A DNA stretch of 64,000 nucleotides from Bog-756 sp963727075 (GTDB taxonomy: Bacteria > Actinomycetota > Acidimicrobiia > Acidimicrobiales > RAAP-2): NCBI GenBank assembly GCA_963727075.1, contig CAVSET010000006.1, positions 2,356,001 through 2,420,000 on the forward strand. The letters run 5' to 3'. The notes under the pieces are model-generated. The model did not search any database. It was given only the letters and a program-made list of their open reading frames with translations, and was not told where the DNA came from. The position numbers and the translations under genes were made by a program. Below, piece after piece: positions 25,978-33,603 of this stretch (positions are counted from its first letter, which is position 1; every line of letters begins with the position of its first letter).

Positions 25978-27090
25978 ATGGCACCGGAAAAGAACAAGAC
26001 CCAGACCGGGGGGAACACGCCCAAACCACAGAACGGTCGTGGCGGTGCCGGCCAGAGCGCCAAGGACCGCAGCCGGGCCCAGAGTCGGTCGGTCTCCCCG
26101 AAGGCCCCGACCGGGAAGTCCGGCCGGGCCAAGGGGGCCTCGGGCACGTCGTCGCCGGCCAAAGGGGGGAACACGCCGCGACCGCGCCCCGCGGCCAGGC
26201 CGGCCCCGACCGCGCCGAAGGGCCGCGGCATCTCCGGCGCCACAATGGCCTGGAGCGCCGTCGGCCTGGTCGTCGTGATCATCGTGGTGCTGGTCATCGT
26301 GAGGGTCACGGGCACGTCGGCGGACAACTCCTTCACCCCGACCACGGCCGCCCCGGCCTCGGTGGTCCAGGACGTCACCAACATCCCGGCCTCGGTCTAC
26401 AACACGGTGGGCATCAACTCGCCGGCGGTCCCGGTGTCGGCGCCGACCGTCCTGAGCAACCAGCCGCCCATGGCCCTCGGCGGCAAGACGCCGGCCATGC
26501 TCTACTACGGCGCCGAGTACTGCCCCTACTGCGCCGCCGAGCGGTGGGGCATGACCGCGGCACTGTCCCGGTTCGGCACGTGGTCCGGCCTCAGGATCAC
26601 GGCGTCCTCCCACACCGACGTCTACCCGGAGACCCACACCTTCAGCTACCACGGGGCGACGTTCACCAGCCCCTACATCACGTTCGTCGGGATCGAGCAG
26701 TTCTCCAACGTCCCGTCGGCCAACGGCTCGAGCGGGTTCACCACTCTCGACAACCCGACGCCGGAGGAGCGGGCCATCCTCACCAAGTACAGCAGCTCGA
26801 AGTTCAACCCCAACGCCACCACCCAAGGCGGAATCTCCTTCCCCTTCGTCGACATCAACAACGTGGCCCTGATCTCCGGGGCCAGCTTCAGTCCCGGCAT
26901 CCTGGCCAACCAGTCGTGGAACGACATCGCCAAGGGTCTGAGCGATCCCACCAACCCGGCGACCCAGGCCATCGTGACCACGGCCAACTACATGAGCGCC
27001 GCCATCTGCGCCAGCACCAAGGGTGCCCCGGCGTCGGTGTGCCAGAGCTCCGGAGTCCAGGCGGCAACGAAGGCCCTGAAGCTGGGCTGA
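25978..27090 (+). CDS. membrane-anchored DUF929 protein with CxxC (first copy)
   Basis: A 370-residue protein. A highly basic, proline-rich cytoplasmic segment of about 80 residues is followed by one membrane helix (WSAVGLVVVIIVVLVIVRV) and an extracytoplasmic domain. That domain has a thioredoxin-like motif YYGAEYCPYCAAERW near residue 180, followed by the conserved SALSRFG-type and ITFVGIEQFS segments of the DUF929 family. Two more cysteines near the end (AAICASTKG, SVCQSSG) could form a structural disulfide. A VKOR-family oxidase and a second DUF929 gene follow. My reading is a periplasmic-side thiol oxidoreductase re-oxidised by the VKOR protein. Reaction and substrates are inference; family membership is well supported. 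Confidence 0.75.
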   Translation: MAPEKNKTQTGGNTPKPQNGRGGAGQSAKDRSRAQSRSVSPKAPTGKSGRAKGASGTSSPAKGGNTPRPRPAARPAPTAPKGRGISGATMAWSAVGLVVVIIVVLVIVRVTGTSADNSFTPTTAAPASVVQDVTNIPASVYNTVGINSPAVPVSAPTVLSNQPPMALGGKTPAMLYYGAEYCPYCAAERWGMTAALSRFGTWSGLRITASSHTDVYPETHTFSYHGATFTSPYITFVGIEQFSNVPSANGSSGFTTLDNPTPEERAILTKYSSSKFNPNATTQGGISFPFVDINNVALISGASFSPGILANQSWNDIAKGLSDPTNPATQAIVTTANYMSAAICASTKGAPASVCQSSGVQAATKALKLG

Positions 27091-27114
27091 CCCCGGTCTC
27101 GGGAGCACACGACC

Positions 27115-27600
27115 ATGTCCACGCCGCGATGGCAACCGGTGGCCACGCTGTTGCTGGCTGCGTTCGGGCTCGGCGTGTCGATCTATTTGACCATCACCCA
27201 CTTCGACAAGGTGGCCCTGGTGTGCTCGGACAGCGGGACGATCAATTGCGCCAAGGTCACCACCAGCCCGCAGTCGGTGATCTTCGGCATTCCGGTGGCC
27301 ATGCTCGGCCTCGCCTATTTCGTGCCGATGCTCCTGCTCTGCCTGCCGCCCGCCTGGCGCTCCACCGACCGGCGGGTGCACCTGGCCCGGTTGGCCCTGG
27401 CGGTGGTCGGCGTCGGGATGATCCTCTATCTGCTCATCGCCGAGCTCTTCATCATCAAGGCCATCTGCCTGTGGTGCTCCTCGGTGCACGTCGCCACGTT
27501 CCTGCTGTTCGTGGTCATCGTGACCGCCTCCCCGATGGTGCTCGGCTCTGACCGGGCCATGGCCGACGAGCGATACGGTCCCTCCGGAGCGGAGGATTAG
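27115..27600 (+). CDS. VKOR family quinone-linked disulfide oxidase
   Basis: A 161-residue protein with four hydrophobic segments. The CxxC active site is CLWCSSVH in a membrane-edge context, and the loop cysteine pair is CSDSGTINCAKV after the first helix, as in bacterial VKOR. These enzymes pass electrons from a periplasmic thiol protein to quinone, replacing DsbB in actinobacteria. It is flanked on both sides by DUF929 proteins with CxxC motifs, which are its likely partners in place of a classical DsbA. The ATG follows the first DUF929 stop by 24 bases. Confidence 0.85.
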   Translation: MSTPRWQPVATLLLAAFGLGVSIYLTITHFDKVALVCSDSGTINCAKVTTSPQSVIFGIPVAMLGLAYFVPMLLLCLPPAWRSTDRRVHLARLALAVVGVGMILYLLIAELFIIKAICLWCSSVHVATFLLFVVIVTASPMVLGSDRAMADERYGPSGAED

Positions 27601-27623
27601 CGCATCGGACGCTCGACGATCCT

Positions 27624-28550
27624 GTGACCGACCCGGACACCACTCGGCTGGCCCCCGACGACCCCCGCCCGGCGACCGGTCCCGAGCCCCTCGAGACGAC
27701 CACGGGGGACCGCACCACCCGCTGGGGCTGGGCCGCGGTGGTGGTCATCCTGCTCGGGGTGGTCGGGTTGGTCACCTACGCCCTCTCCCGACCCCCGTCC
27801 ACACCCCGAATCGTGCACCGGGTCGCCACCGCCGGCGACGTGGTGTCTGCCATCACCGAGGTCCCGACCTCGATGTTCGATTCGGTCGGGGTGTCCGCCC
27901 CCGCCACCCAGCTGGTCGTGCCGACCGTGCTGGCGGGCCAGCCTCAGCTCGTCTCCCACGGCAAGCCCGAGGTGCTCTACGTGGGTGCCGAGTTCTGCCC
28001 CTTCTGTGCCGCCGAGCGTTGGCCGCTCATCGTGGCGCTCTCCCGTTTCGGCCACTTCTCCGGGCTGCACAACATGCAGTCGTCCCAATCGTCGGTGTTC
28101 CCGGCGGTGCAGTCCTTCAGCTTCGTCGGGACCGTCTTCACCAGCCGATACATCACATTCGCCGGCATCGAGCTGTACTCGGGGGCCGTCGACGCCCAGG
28201 GCGTCTACACCCAGATCGCCACGCTCAACCCACTGCAGTCATTCCTGGTCAGCCGGTACGGCACTGCCCCGGTCAAACGGGGCTCGGCGGCGGGCTCCTT
28301 CCCCTTCGTCGACATCGGCAACCTGATGGTCACCTCGACGTCGGGGTTCAGCCCGGGGGTCATCGTGGGGCAGTCCCAGGCGACCATCGCCGGCGATCTC
28401 AGCCAACCGTCGGCACCGATCGGCCAGGCCGTGGTGGCCTCGGCCAACTACCTGACGGCCGGCATCTGTGCGGCCACGGGCCAGCGCCCGGTCTCGACCT
28501 GCAACGGCAAGGGGGTCCGCGCCGCGGCCGCCGCCCTGGGGATCGGTTGA
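27624..28550 (+). CDS. membrane-anchored DUF929 protein with CxxC (second copy)
   Basis: A 308-residue paralogue of the first DUF929 protein. A short cytoplasmic segment precedes one membrane helix (WGWAAVVVILLGVVGLVTYA) and the extracytoplasmic domain. The motif is YVGAEFCPFCAAERW, followed by ALSRFGHFSG, ITFAGIELYS, FPFVDIGN and the C-terminal pair GICAATG and STCNGKG. It lacks the long basic N-terminal tail of the first copy. CPFC instead of CPYC suggests a slightly different redox potential, so the two copies may divide tasks such as oxidation and isomerisation. GTG 27624 is 24 bases after the VKOR stop. Confidence 0.75.
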   Translation: MTDPDTTRLAPDDPRPATGPEPLETTTGDRTTRWGWAAVVVILLGVVGLVTYALSRPPSTPRIVHRVATAGDVVSAITEVPTSMFDSVGVSAPATQLVVPTVLAGQPQLVSHGKPEVLYVGAEFCPFCAAERWPLIVALSRFGHFSGLHNMQSSQSSVFPAVQSFSFVGTVFTSRYITFAGIELYSGAVDAQGVYTQIATLNPLQSFLVSRYGTAPVKRGSAAGSFPFVDIGNLMVTSTSGFSPGVIVGQSQATIAGDLSQPSAPIGQAVVASANYLTAGICAATGQRPVSTCNGKGVRAAAAALGIG

Positions 28551-28551
28551 C

Positions 28552-28577
28552 CCCGCCCGACCCGAGCCCGGGGCGGG
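28552..28577. terminator. hairpin between convergent DUF929 and whiB genes
   Basis: A seven-base stem CCCGCCC ... GGGCGGG with a 12-base loop fills most of the 36-base gap between two convergent genes. Probably a bidirectional terminator. Confidence 0.35.
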
Positions 28578-28586
28578 TGACCCCGG

Positions 28587-28844
28587 TCAGCCGGCGCGGC
28601 GGTCCGCCATCTGCTTGCGCTCCATCTCGTTGAGGCCGCCCCAGATGCCATGCGGCTCGTGGATGCGGATGGCGTAGTCGAGGCACTCCCGGCGCACCAC
28701 GCACGTTCGACAGATCGACTTCGCACGGTCCTCACGCTGCAACTTCTCGTCCTTGCGCTCCGCGTGGGCGGGCGGGAAGAAGACTTCCGCCTGTGGCCCA
28801 CGACACGACGCTTTCAGCTGCCACGTGTCAGGCGTCTGCTCCAC
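28587..28844 (-). CDS. WhiB-family Fe-S transcriptional regulator
   Basis: An 85-residue Wbl protein with the four cluster cysteines: one in LKASCRGP and three in ICRTCVVRRECLDYA. The family's glycine turn is HGIWGGLNEMERKQM, with a basic C-terminal end for DNA or sigma-factor contact. The start GTG 28844 has GGGGGAG about nine bases upstream. It is divergent from two ArsA-like ATPase genes. In mycobacteria the gene beside the equivalent ATPase pair is whiB4, so this may be the orthologue, a redox-responsive regulator. The subfamily cannot be settled without a tree. Confidence 0.9.
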   Translation of the reverse strand: MEQTPDTWQLKASCRGPQAEVFFPPAHAERKDEKLQREDRAKSICRTCVVRRECLDYAIRIHEPHGIWGGLNEMERKQMADRRAG

Positions 28845-29032
28845 CTTGCCCAACTCCCCCTTCGCGCCCCTCGGGATCCTCCCGGAAGGGAAGGTACTCG
28901 CCCCCGTCCCGCGAAACAAGGGGTCTGACCTGGATTTCTGGTCGAACCGACATCGAGGTCGGCCTCGTCGGGGGTGCCCGAACCGCCTCGAGGGACGTCG
29001 GACCATCAGGCGGCCGAACCCAGGTCGGACAC

Positions 29033-29038
29033 TACGCT
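29033..29038 (+). promoter_or_regulatory. -10 box of the first ArsA-like gene (leaderless)
   Basis: TACGCT lies ten bases before ATG 29049, with no ribosome-binding site between. It sits in the 204-base region shared with divergent whiB. Confidence 0.45.
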
Positions 29039-29048
29039 CCAGTGGATC

Positions 29049-30068
29049 ATGGACGTCAGCACCTTCTGTACCCAGAGTCGGGTCCTGATCGTGGCCGGCA
29101 AGGGCGGCGTGGGAAAGACGACCATGGTGGCCGCCCTGGCCCATGTGGCCGCCCGGGCGGGGCTGTCGGTGCTGGTGGTGGAGCTCGAAGGCCGCCCCGG
29201 GGTGGCCAACGCCTTCGGCCGCACCGAGCCCCTCGACTACGCCGGGGCGGTCCTGAAGGCGGCCGGCGCCGAGGAGGAGGGGGATGATCCGGGGGGGCAC
29301 TCGGCACCGATCCCGAAGGGCGCGGTGCGAGCCCGGGTCATCACGCCCGACGATGCCCTCATCGAATACCTGGCCGAGCACGGCCTGCGGCGGGTCTCGA
29401 AGCGCCTGATGGCATCGGGGATCATCGACCTGGTGGCCGGGGCCATCCCCGGGATCCGGGACATCCTGGTGCTGGGCAAGGTCAAACAGATCGAGCGCAG
29501 CCGCCTGGCCGATCTGGTGCTGGTCGACGCCCCGGCCACCGGCCACACCATGACGTTCCTCTCGTCGGCGACAGGTCTGCTCGATGCGGCCCGGGCCGGG
29601 CCCATCCGGACCCAGGCCGCCGAGGTGGTGGACCTCCTCTCCGACCCGGACCGCTGCCAAGTGGCGCTCGTCACGCTGCCCGAGGAGATGCCCGTCAACG
29701 AGGCGGTCGAGGCCGCCTACCAGCTGGAGGACAAGATCGGCATCGCGCTCGGCCCGGTGATCGTCAACGGTTGCTACCCCGATCTCGACGGATTGGCCGT
29801 GCCGGCGCGCCGGGCGGCCGAGGCCGCCGGGGTCGTCCTCGCCGACCAGCTGGTCGACTCGCTCGAACGGGCCCGGCAATTCCGCCTCACCCGACAGGAG
29901 CTCCAGCGCGAGCAGATCGTGCGGCTGGCCCACGAGCTACCCCTCCCCCAACTGCCGGTTCCTTTCCTCTTCAGCGGCGCCATCGGCCCACCCGAGCTCG
30001 ACACGCTCAGCGATGCCATCGTCGCCGGGGTGGGTGCGCTCCCCGATCCGGCCGGGGTGCCGTCGTGA
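29049..30068 (+). CDS. ArsA/GET3-like ATPase, first of pair
   Basis: A cytosolic deviant-Walker P-loop ATPase, about 339 residues. The P-loop is IVAGKGGVGKTTMVAAL, switch I lies around ELEGRPGVANAFG, and DAPATGHTMTFL is the switch II region. It lacks the aspartate of the classical switch I DPA motif, which is replaced by ELEGR. The equivalent mycobacterial pair (Rv3679/Rv3680) lies beside whiB4 and is linked to tolerance of nitric oxide and glycerol stress. No arsenite pump gene is near, so arsenic transport is not implied. The stop overlaps the next gene by four bases. Role in this organism is inference. Confidence 0.82.
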   Translation: MDVSTFCTQSRVLIVAGKGGVGKTTMVAALAHVAARAGLSVLVVELEGRPGVANAFGRTEPLDYAGAVLKAAGAEEEGDDPGGHSAPIPKGAVRARVITPDDALIEYLAEHGLRRVSKRLMASGIIDLVAGAIPGIRDILVLGKVKQIERSRLADLVLVDAPATGHTMTFLSSATGLLDAARAGPIRTQAAEVVDLLSDPDRCQVALVTLPEEMPVNEAVEAAYQLEDKIGIALGPVIVNGCYPDLDGLAVPARRAAEAAGVVLADQLVDSLERARQFRLTRQELQREQIVRLAHELPLPQLPVPFLFSGAIGPPELDTLSDAIVAGVGALPDPAGVPS

Positions 30069-31222
30069 CCGCGACCGACAGCGGGGCGACCATCGACGAG
30101 GTGGTGTTCGAGCGTTCCATCATCATCTGTTGCGGCTCAGGTGGCGTCGGGAAGACCACCACGGCTGCGGCCCTGGCTCTCCAAGGCGCCCAGTTGGGCC
30201 GCTCCGCCTGCGTGGTCACCATCGACCCGGCTCGCCGGCTGGCCAACGCGTTGGGGGTCGGCACCCTGGCCAACCAGCCGACCCGGATCGACGGACCATG
30301 GCCCGGACAGCTCCACGCCCTCATGCTCGATCCCAAAGGAACCTTCGACGACCTGGTCCAGCGCTACTCGGACTCGGCCGAGCAGGCCGAGGACATCAAG
30401 GTCAACCGCATCTACCGCAATCTCACCGGCACGCTCTCGGGCACCCAGGAGTACATGGCCATGGAGAAGCTCTACGAGCTGGTCGAGGAAGGCGGGTTCG
30501 ACCTGGTGGTGGTGGACACCCCGCCGACCCGCAACGCCCTCGACTTCCTCGACGCCCCACGGCGGTTGACCCGGTTTCTGGAGAACCGGGTGTTCCAGGC
30601 CCTGATGAAACCGACCCGGGTCGGGCTCAGGTTCATGGGGGTCGCCGCCCAGGCCCTGCTTCGCACCATCTCGCGGGTGGCGGGGGCCGACATCGTCCAC
30701 GATGCGGTCGCCTTCTTCCAGGCCTTCGAGGGGATGGAGGAGGGGTTCCGCACCCGGGCCGTCCGGGTGCGCGAACTGCTGGCCCGGACAGACACCGCCT
30801 TCATCCTGGTGGCTTCGCCCCGCCCCGATTCGGTCGACGAGGCCGTCCACTTCGCCGGCAAGCTGGCCGAGTCGCAGATGTCCGTGACCGGATTGATCGT
30901 CAACCGGGTCCAGCCCCGCTTCGCCGACGACGCGGAGCTGGCCGCTCTGACTGCCGCCGCGCCGGTGAGCCCCGACAGCCCGCTGGGCGAGCTGGTCGAG
31001 AACCTGCGGGGCTACACCGCCGCCTCGGACCGCGAGGAGCGGGCCTACGCCGACCTGGTGGCCAAGGTGGCTCCGGCCCCCGTCTATCGGATCCCGCTGC
31101 TGAACAGCGACGTGCACGACCTCGACGGGCTGGCCACCGTGGCCGGGCTCCTGTTCATGGAACCGCACGACTCGACCCACGCTCCGGTGGGGCCGGAGAG
31201 TGGGTCGCACCAGGAGCGCTAA
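30065..31222 (+). CDS. ArsA/GET3-like ATPase, second of pair
   Basis: Second member of the pair, 385 residues. The P-loop is CCGSGGVGKTTTAAALA and switch I is VTIDPARRLANALG, the canonical DPA form absent from its partner. Switch II is VVDTPPTRNALDFLD. Two proteins with complementary motifs suggest a heterodimer with one canonical and one modified site. GTG 30065 overlaps the first gene's stop (GTGA), so they are translationally coupled. A -10 box for the downstream receiver gene overlaps this gene's stop codon. Confidence 0.83.
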   Translation: MTATDSGATIDEVVFERSIIICCGSGGVGKTTTAAALALQGAQLGRSACVVTIDPARRLANALGVGTLANQPTRIDGPWPGQLHALMLDPKGTFDDLVQRYSDSAEQAEDIKVNRIYRNLTGTLSGTQEYMAMEKLYELVEEGGFDLVVVDTPPTRNALDFLDAPRRLTRFLENRVFQALMKPTRVGLRFMGVAAQALLRTISRVAGADIVHDAVAFFQAFEGMEEGFRTRAVRVRELLARTDTAFILVASPRPDSVDEAVHFAGKLAESQMSVTGLIVNRVQPRFADDAELAALTAAAPVSPDSPLGELVENLRGYTAASDREERAYADLVAKVAPAPVYRIPLLNSDVHDLDGLATVAGLLFMEPHDSTHAPVGPESGSHQER

Positions 31223-31225
31223 CCT
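31220..31225 (+). promoter_or_regulatory. -10 box of the receiver-domain gene (leaderless)
   Basis: TAACCT overlaps the TAA stop of the ATPase gene and lies seven bases before GTG 31233. Confidence 0.4.
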
Positions 31226-31232
31226 GGTCGGC

Positions 31233-31682
31233 GTGCGGACCATCCTCGTGGCCAGTGATGCCCCGACGGTGCGGGCCGAAGTGACGGCCACGGTCGCCCG
31301 GCCGGAGGTGCGCATCCGCCAGGCCCGCTCGGGCCCCGAGGTCATGGCCGAAGTGGCCGAGTCGCTCCCCGATCTGGTCGTGGTCGACCTGCAGATGGGG
31401 AACATGGGGGGCATGGCCGTGTGCCTCGAGCTCCGTCTCGAGGCGTCGTACGGAAAGATCGGTCATGTGCCGGTCCTCATGCTGCTCGATCGGCGACCCG
31501 ACGTCTTCCTGGCCCGGCGGTCAGGGGCGGAGGGGTGGGTGGTCAAGCCACTCGACCCGATCCGGCTCCGGCAGGCGATCACCTCCCTGCTGGAGGGAGG
31601 CACGTACCACGATCAGTCCTACGCCCCCCTCTCCGTCGTCTCCTCACCGGCCTTCTCCACGCCCGCCCCCATCAGCGCCTGA
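31233..31682 (+). CDS. single-domain response regulator receiver
   Basis: A 149-residue CheY-like receiver. The phosphoacceptor is the Asp in LVVVDLQMGNMGG; the conserved lysine is in GWVVKPLDPIRL, and the threonine position is in PVLMLLDRRPD. No DNA-binding or enzymatic output domain follows; the last 25 residues are Ser/Pro-rich. No histidine kinase is encoded nearby. It may act through protein contact. GTG 31233 was chosen because it gives the receiver's first strand directly (TILVASDAP) and follows a TAACCT box by seven bases. Confidence 0.78.
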   Translation: MRTILVASDAPTVRAEVTATVARPEVRIRQARSGPEVMAEVAESLPDLVVVDLQMGNMGGMAVCLELRLEASYGKIGHVPVLMLLDRRPDVFLARRSGAEGWVVKPLDPIRLRQAITSLLEGGTYHDQSYAPLSVVSSPAFSTPAPISA

Positions 31683-31714
31683 CCGCTCTGCACCCACGAG
31701 GCCGCGTCACGACC

Positions 31715-32704
31715 ATGTCCGTCTTCCGACGCAACAAGGACGAACCTCCACCAGCCGACGGGAAGGGTCGGCCCGGCCGAAGACGCCGGGCCCCCGAGGG
31801 CCTCCGACGGGCGGACCATCGGGGCCGGGCCCGGGGTGGGGCCGACGCCCAGGAGCAGTTCATCATCGATGCTCTGCATGATCTTCACGACACGGTGGTC
31901 CGCGAGGTCATGACCCCACGCGTCGACGTGGTGGCCCTGTCCATACCCCTCACCGCCGACGCGGTGACCCAGGCAGTGCGCCAATCGGGCCACAGCTGCT
32001 TTCCGGTGTACGGCGACAACCTGGACGACCTGATCGGCATCCTCTTCGTCAACGATCTCTTCCGGGCCGGATGGAAGGTAGGCGGATCCGACGGCACCGA
32101 GACGGCCGGTGACACCGGCGTTCGCCCCGATCCGGCGACGGTGCCGGCCGATCCCGGAGGGCTCCCCACGCCGACCCCTATCGACATCTCACGGCGGCTG
32201 CGCCAGCCGTTCCTGGTGCCCGAATCCCAACTGGTGCTCGAGGTGCTGGCCGAGATGCGCCGGCAGCACCGGGCCTTCGCCGTGGTGGTCGACGAGCACG
32301 GCGGCGTCGAAGGGGTCCTCACGGTCAAGGATCTGCTAGGAGCACTGGTCGGCGATCTACCCGACGAATTCGACCCGGGTGACGACTTCGAGCTGGTGCG
32401 TGTGGACGCCCGGCGGTGGCTGGTCGACGGACGGATGAGTGTCGACGACGTCCGGGACCGGTTGGACATCAACCTGCCCGAAGGCGAGTACGTGACCCTG
32501 GGCGGCTTCCTGTTCGACGCCTTCGGGCACATCCCGAACGAGGGGGAGGCGCTCACCGTCGACGGGTGGGAGCTCCGGGTGGCCGAGATGGAGAAGCGGC
32601 GCATCGCCAAAGTGGTGGCCAAGCGGCCCCAAGCCACGCCGGAGCCACCCGAGAGGGCGCCCGCCACCGACGACGCGGGAAGCGAGCGCACCGCGGTCGG
32701 GTAG
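31715..32704 (+). CDS. CorC/HlyC-type CBS-pair protein
   Basis: A cytosolic protein of 329 residues. After a basic N-terminal segment come two CBS domains (VREVMTPRVDVVALS ... CFPVYGDNLDDLIGI and FLVPESQLVLEVLAEM ... HGGVEGVLTVKDLLGAL). A CorC_HlyC FAD-PCMH-like C-terminal domain follows (EGEYVTLGGFLFDAFGHIP). It has no DUF21 membrane domain, so it resembles CorC rather than full-length CNNM/MgtE-like exporters. Such proteins support magnesium or cobalt homeostasis. A Pro/Asp-rich insert of about 40 residues lies between the CBS domains. ATG 31715 lies after the receiver gene on the same strand; the tRNA-Pro gene follows 46 bases downstream. Confidence 0.82.
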   Translation: MSVFRRNKDEPPPADGKGRPGRRRRAPEGLRRADHRGRARGGADAQEQFIIDALHDLHDTVVREVMTPRVDVVALSIPLTADAVTQAVRQSGHSCFPVYGDNLDDLIGILFVNDLFRAGWKVGGSDGTETAGDTGVRPDPATVPADPGGLPTPTPIDISRRLRQPFLVPESQLVLEVLAEMRRQHRAFAVVVDEHGGVEGVLTVKDLLGALVGDLPDEFDPGDDFELVRVDARRWLVDGRMSVDDVRDRLDINLPEGEYVTLGGFLFDAFGHIPNEGEALTVDGWELRVAEMEKRRIAKVVAKRPQATPEPPERAPATDDAGSERTAVG

Positions 32705-32750
32705 CATTTCCGGGTCCGACACGGGTGGATCGCCTGCCCGTCTCGTTCAG

Positions 32751-32828
32751 CGGGCTGTGGCGCAGCTTGGTTAGCGCGCTGCGTTCGGGACGCAGAGGTC
32801 CCCGGTTCAAATCCGGGCAGCCCGACCA
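32751..32828 (+). tRNA. tRNA-Pro (anticodon CGG)
   Basis: A full cloverleaf: acceptor stem CGGGCTG paired with CAGCCCG, D-arm GCGC...GCGC, anticodon stem CTGCG/CGCAG around loop TTCGGGA, T-arm CCCGG-TTCAAAT-CCGGG, and an encoded CCA. The anticodon CGG is followed by G37, as expected for proline. Its 3' half is copied at 38827-38875, so it served as the attachment site of an integrated element. Confidence 0.95.
32781..32828 (+). repeat. left attachment repeat, 3' part of tRNA-Pro
   Basis: These 48 bases, from the anticodon arm to the CCA end, recur at 38827-38875 with one substitution and one inserted base. Together they bracket a segment of about 6 kb. This is the pattern left by an integrase using a tRNA 3' end. 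Confidence 0.8.
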
Positions 32829-32883
32829 CAGATGTGCAGGTGATCATGGCATCCCGCTCCAGCCGATTCGTATCTGAAGCAGC

Positions 32884-32904
32884 TGTCGAGATTCTGTCGA
32901 GATC
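32884..32904 (+). repeat. 21-bp direct repeat, left copy
   Basis: Identical to 38705-38725. The unit itself is an internal repeat (TGTCGAGAT, TC, TGTCGAGATC). It lies 56 bases inside the left attachment repeat. Confidence 0.75.
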
Positions 32905-33009
32905 CCCGAACCCCATGGCGGTGGCGAAAAGCTCTCCTACCGTGTCGGCTGCGGCCCCGTCTGCTTCGGATGTTGCCTGCGCATAATCCCCTGGGGGGCA
33001 GCACACAAC

Positions 33010-33603
33010 CTAGCGATGGGACCGACGGACGAATGTGCGGCGAACGTATCGTGCAAGTCGACCAGCCGCAGGAACGCGTCGCGCTGCTTTGGCGACACGT
33101 TCAGCGGCCACACTAGAGAGGCGATTCCGGTATGCGTCGACCTCAGCAGTGAGCTCCACTAACTGACTGCGCAGCTGAGCAGCTCGCTCTTCTTGATTGC
33201 GCAGCTGAACAGCCGTCTCCTCGGTATCGATTCGATTCAGATTCAATTGGTGGATCACCTCGGCAAGGTCCATCTCGACTTCGGGCAGTCGGACTGATGC
33301 GGGCTCAAGGGATTCGATGTATTCGTCACGGACCCTTCGCTCTGCCTGGAGGCACCGGATCTCTTCATCGAGAGCATGGTTCTCCTCAACCCGTTCTCGC
33401 AATCTGAGCTCGAGCTCGGCAATCCTTTCTTGCAGTGCTGTCAGCTCTGCGGTCTCCGTGGCCTCTGTCGCAATCGCAACATTCGAAGGTTCGGACACAG
33501 AGTTCATCGATGCGATTGCTGTCCGAGGGATCGTCGCACTTTGGTTTTCATCCATCTGTGCCCTGTGCACCGACGTTTCCACCAAGTCACCGCTCTCTGT
33601 CAC
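33010..33603 (-). CDS. coiled-coil protein of the glycan island
   Basis: A 197-residue protein with no recognised domain. Residues about 50-150 form a long heptad-patterned helix rich in Glu, Leu, Arg and Gln (LQERIAELELRLRERVEENH and onwards). The C-terminal 30 residues are strongly basic (RYVRRTFVRRSHR). The start GTG 33603 overlaps the stop of the upstream glycosyltransferase by four bases, so the two are coupled. Coiled coils fused or attached to glycosyltransferases often set chain length or anchor the enzyme; that role is only suggested here. Base composition is less GC-rich than the flanking core genes. Confidence 0.6.
   Translation of the reverse strand: MTESGDLVETSVHRAQMDENQSATIPRTAIASMNSVSEPSNVAIATEATETAELTALQERIAELELRLRERVEENHALDEEIRCLQAERRVRDEYIESLEPASVRLPEVEMDLAEVIHQLNLNRIDTEETAVQLRNQEERAAQLRSQLVELTAEVDAYRNRLSSVAAERVAKAARRVPAAGRLARYVRRTFVRRSHR

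Noticed and set aside
25785..27551. A 588-codon open frame on the plus strand over DUF929 and VKOR
   Set aside because: Out-of-frame reading of genes with clear motifs; composition is Gly/Arg/His-rich and non-protein-like.
29049..31222. Arsenic resistance operon
   Set aside because: The two ATPases are ArsA-like, but no arsB, arsC, arsR or arsD is nearby and the context matches the WhiB4-associated pair.
31885..33006. A minus-strand open frame over the CBS gene and tRNA
   Set aside because: Runs antisense to a gene with clear CBS motifs and across a tRNA; Ser/Thr/Arg-rich nonsense.
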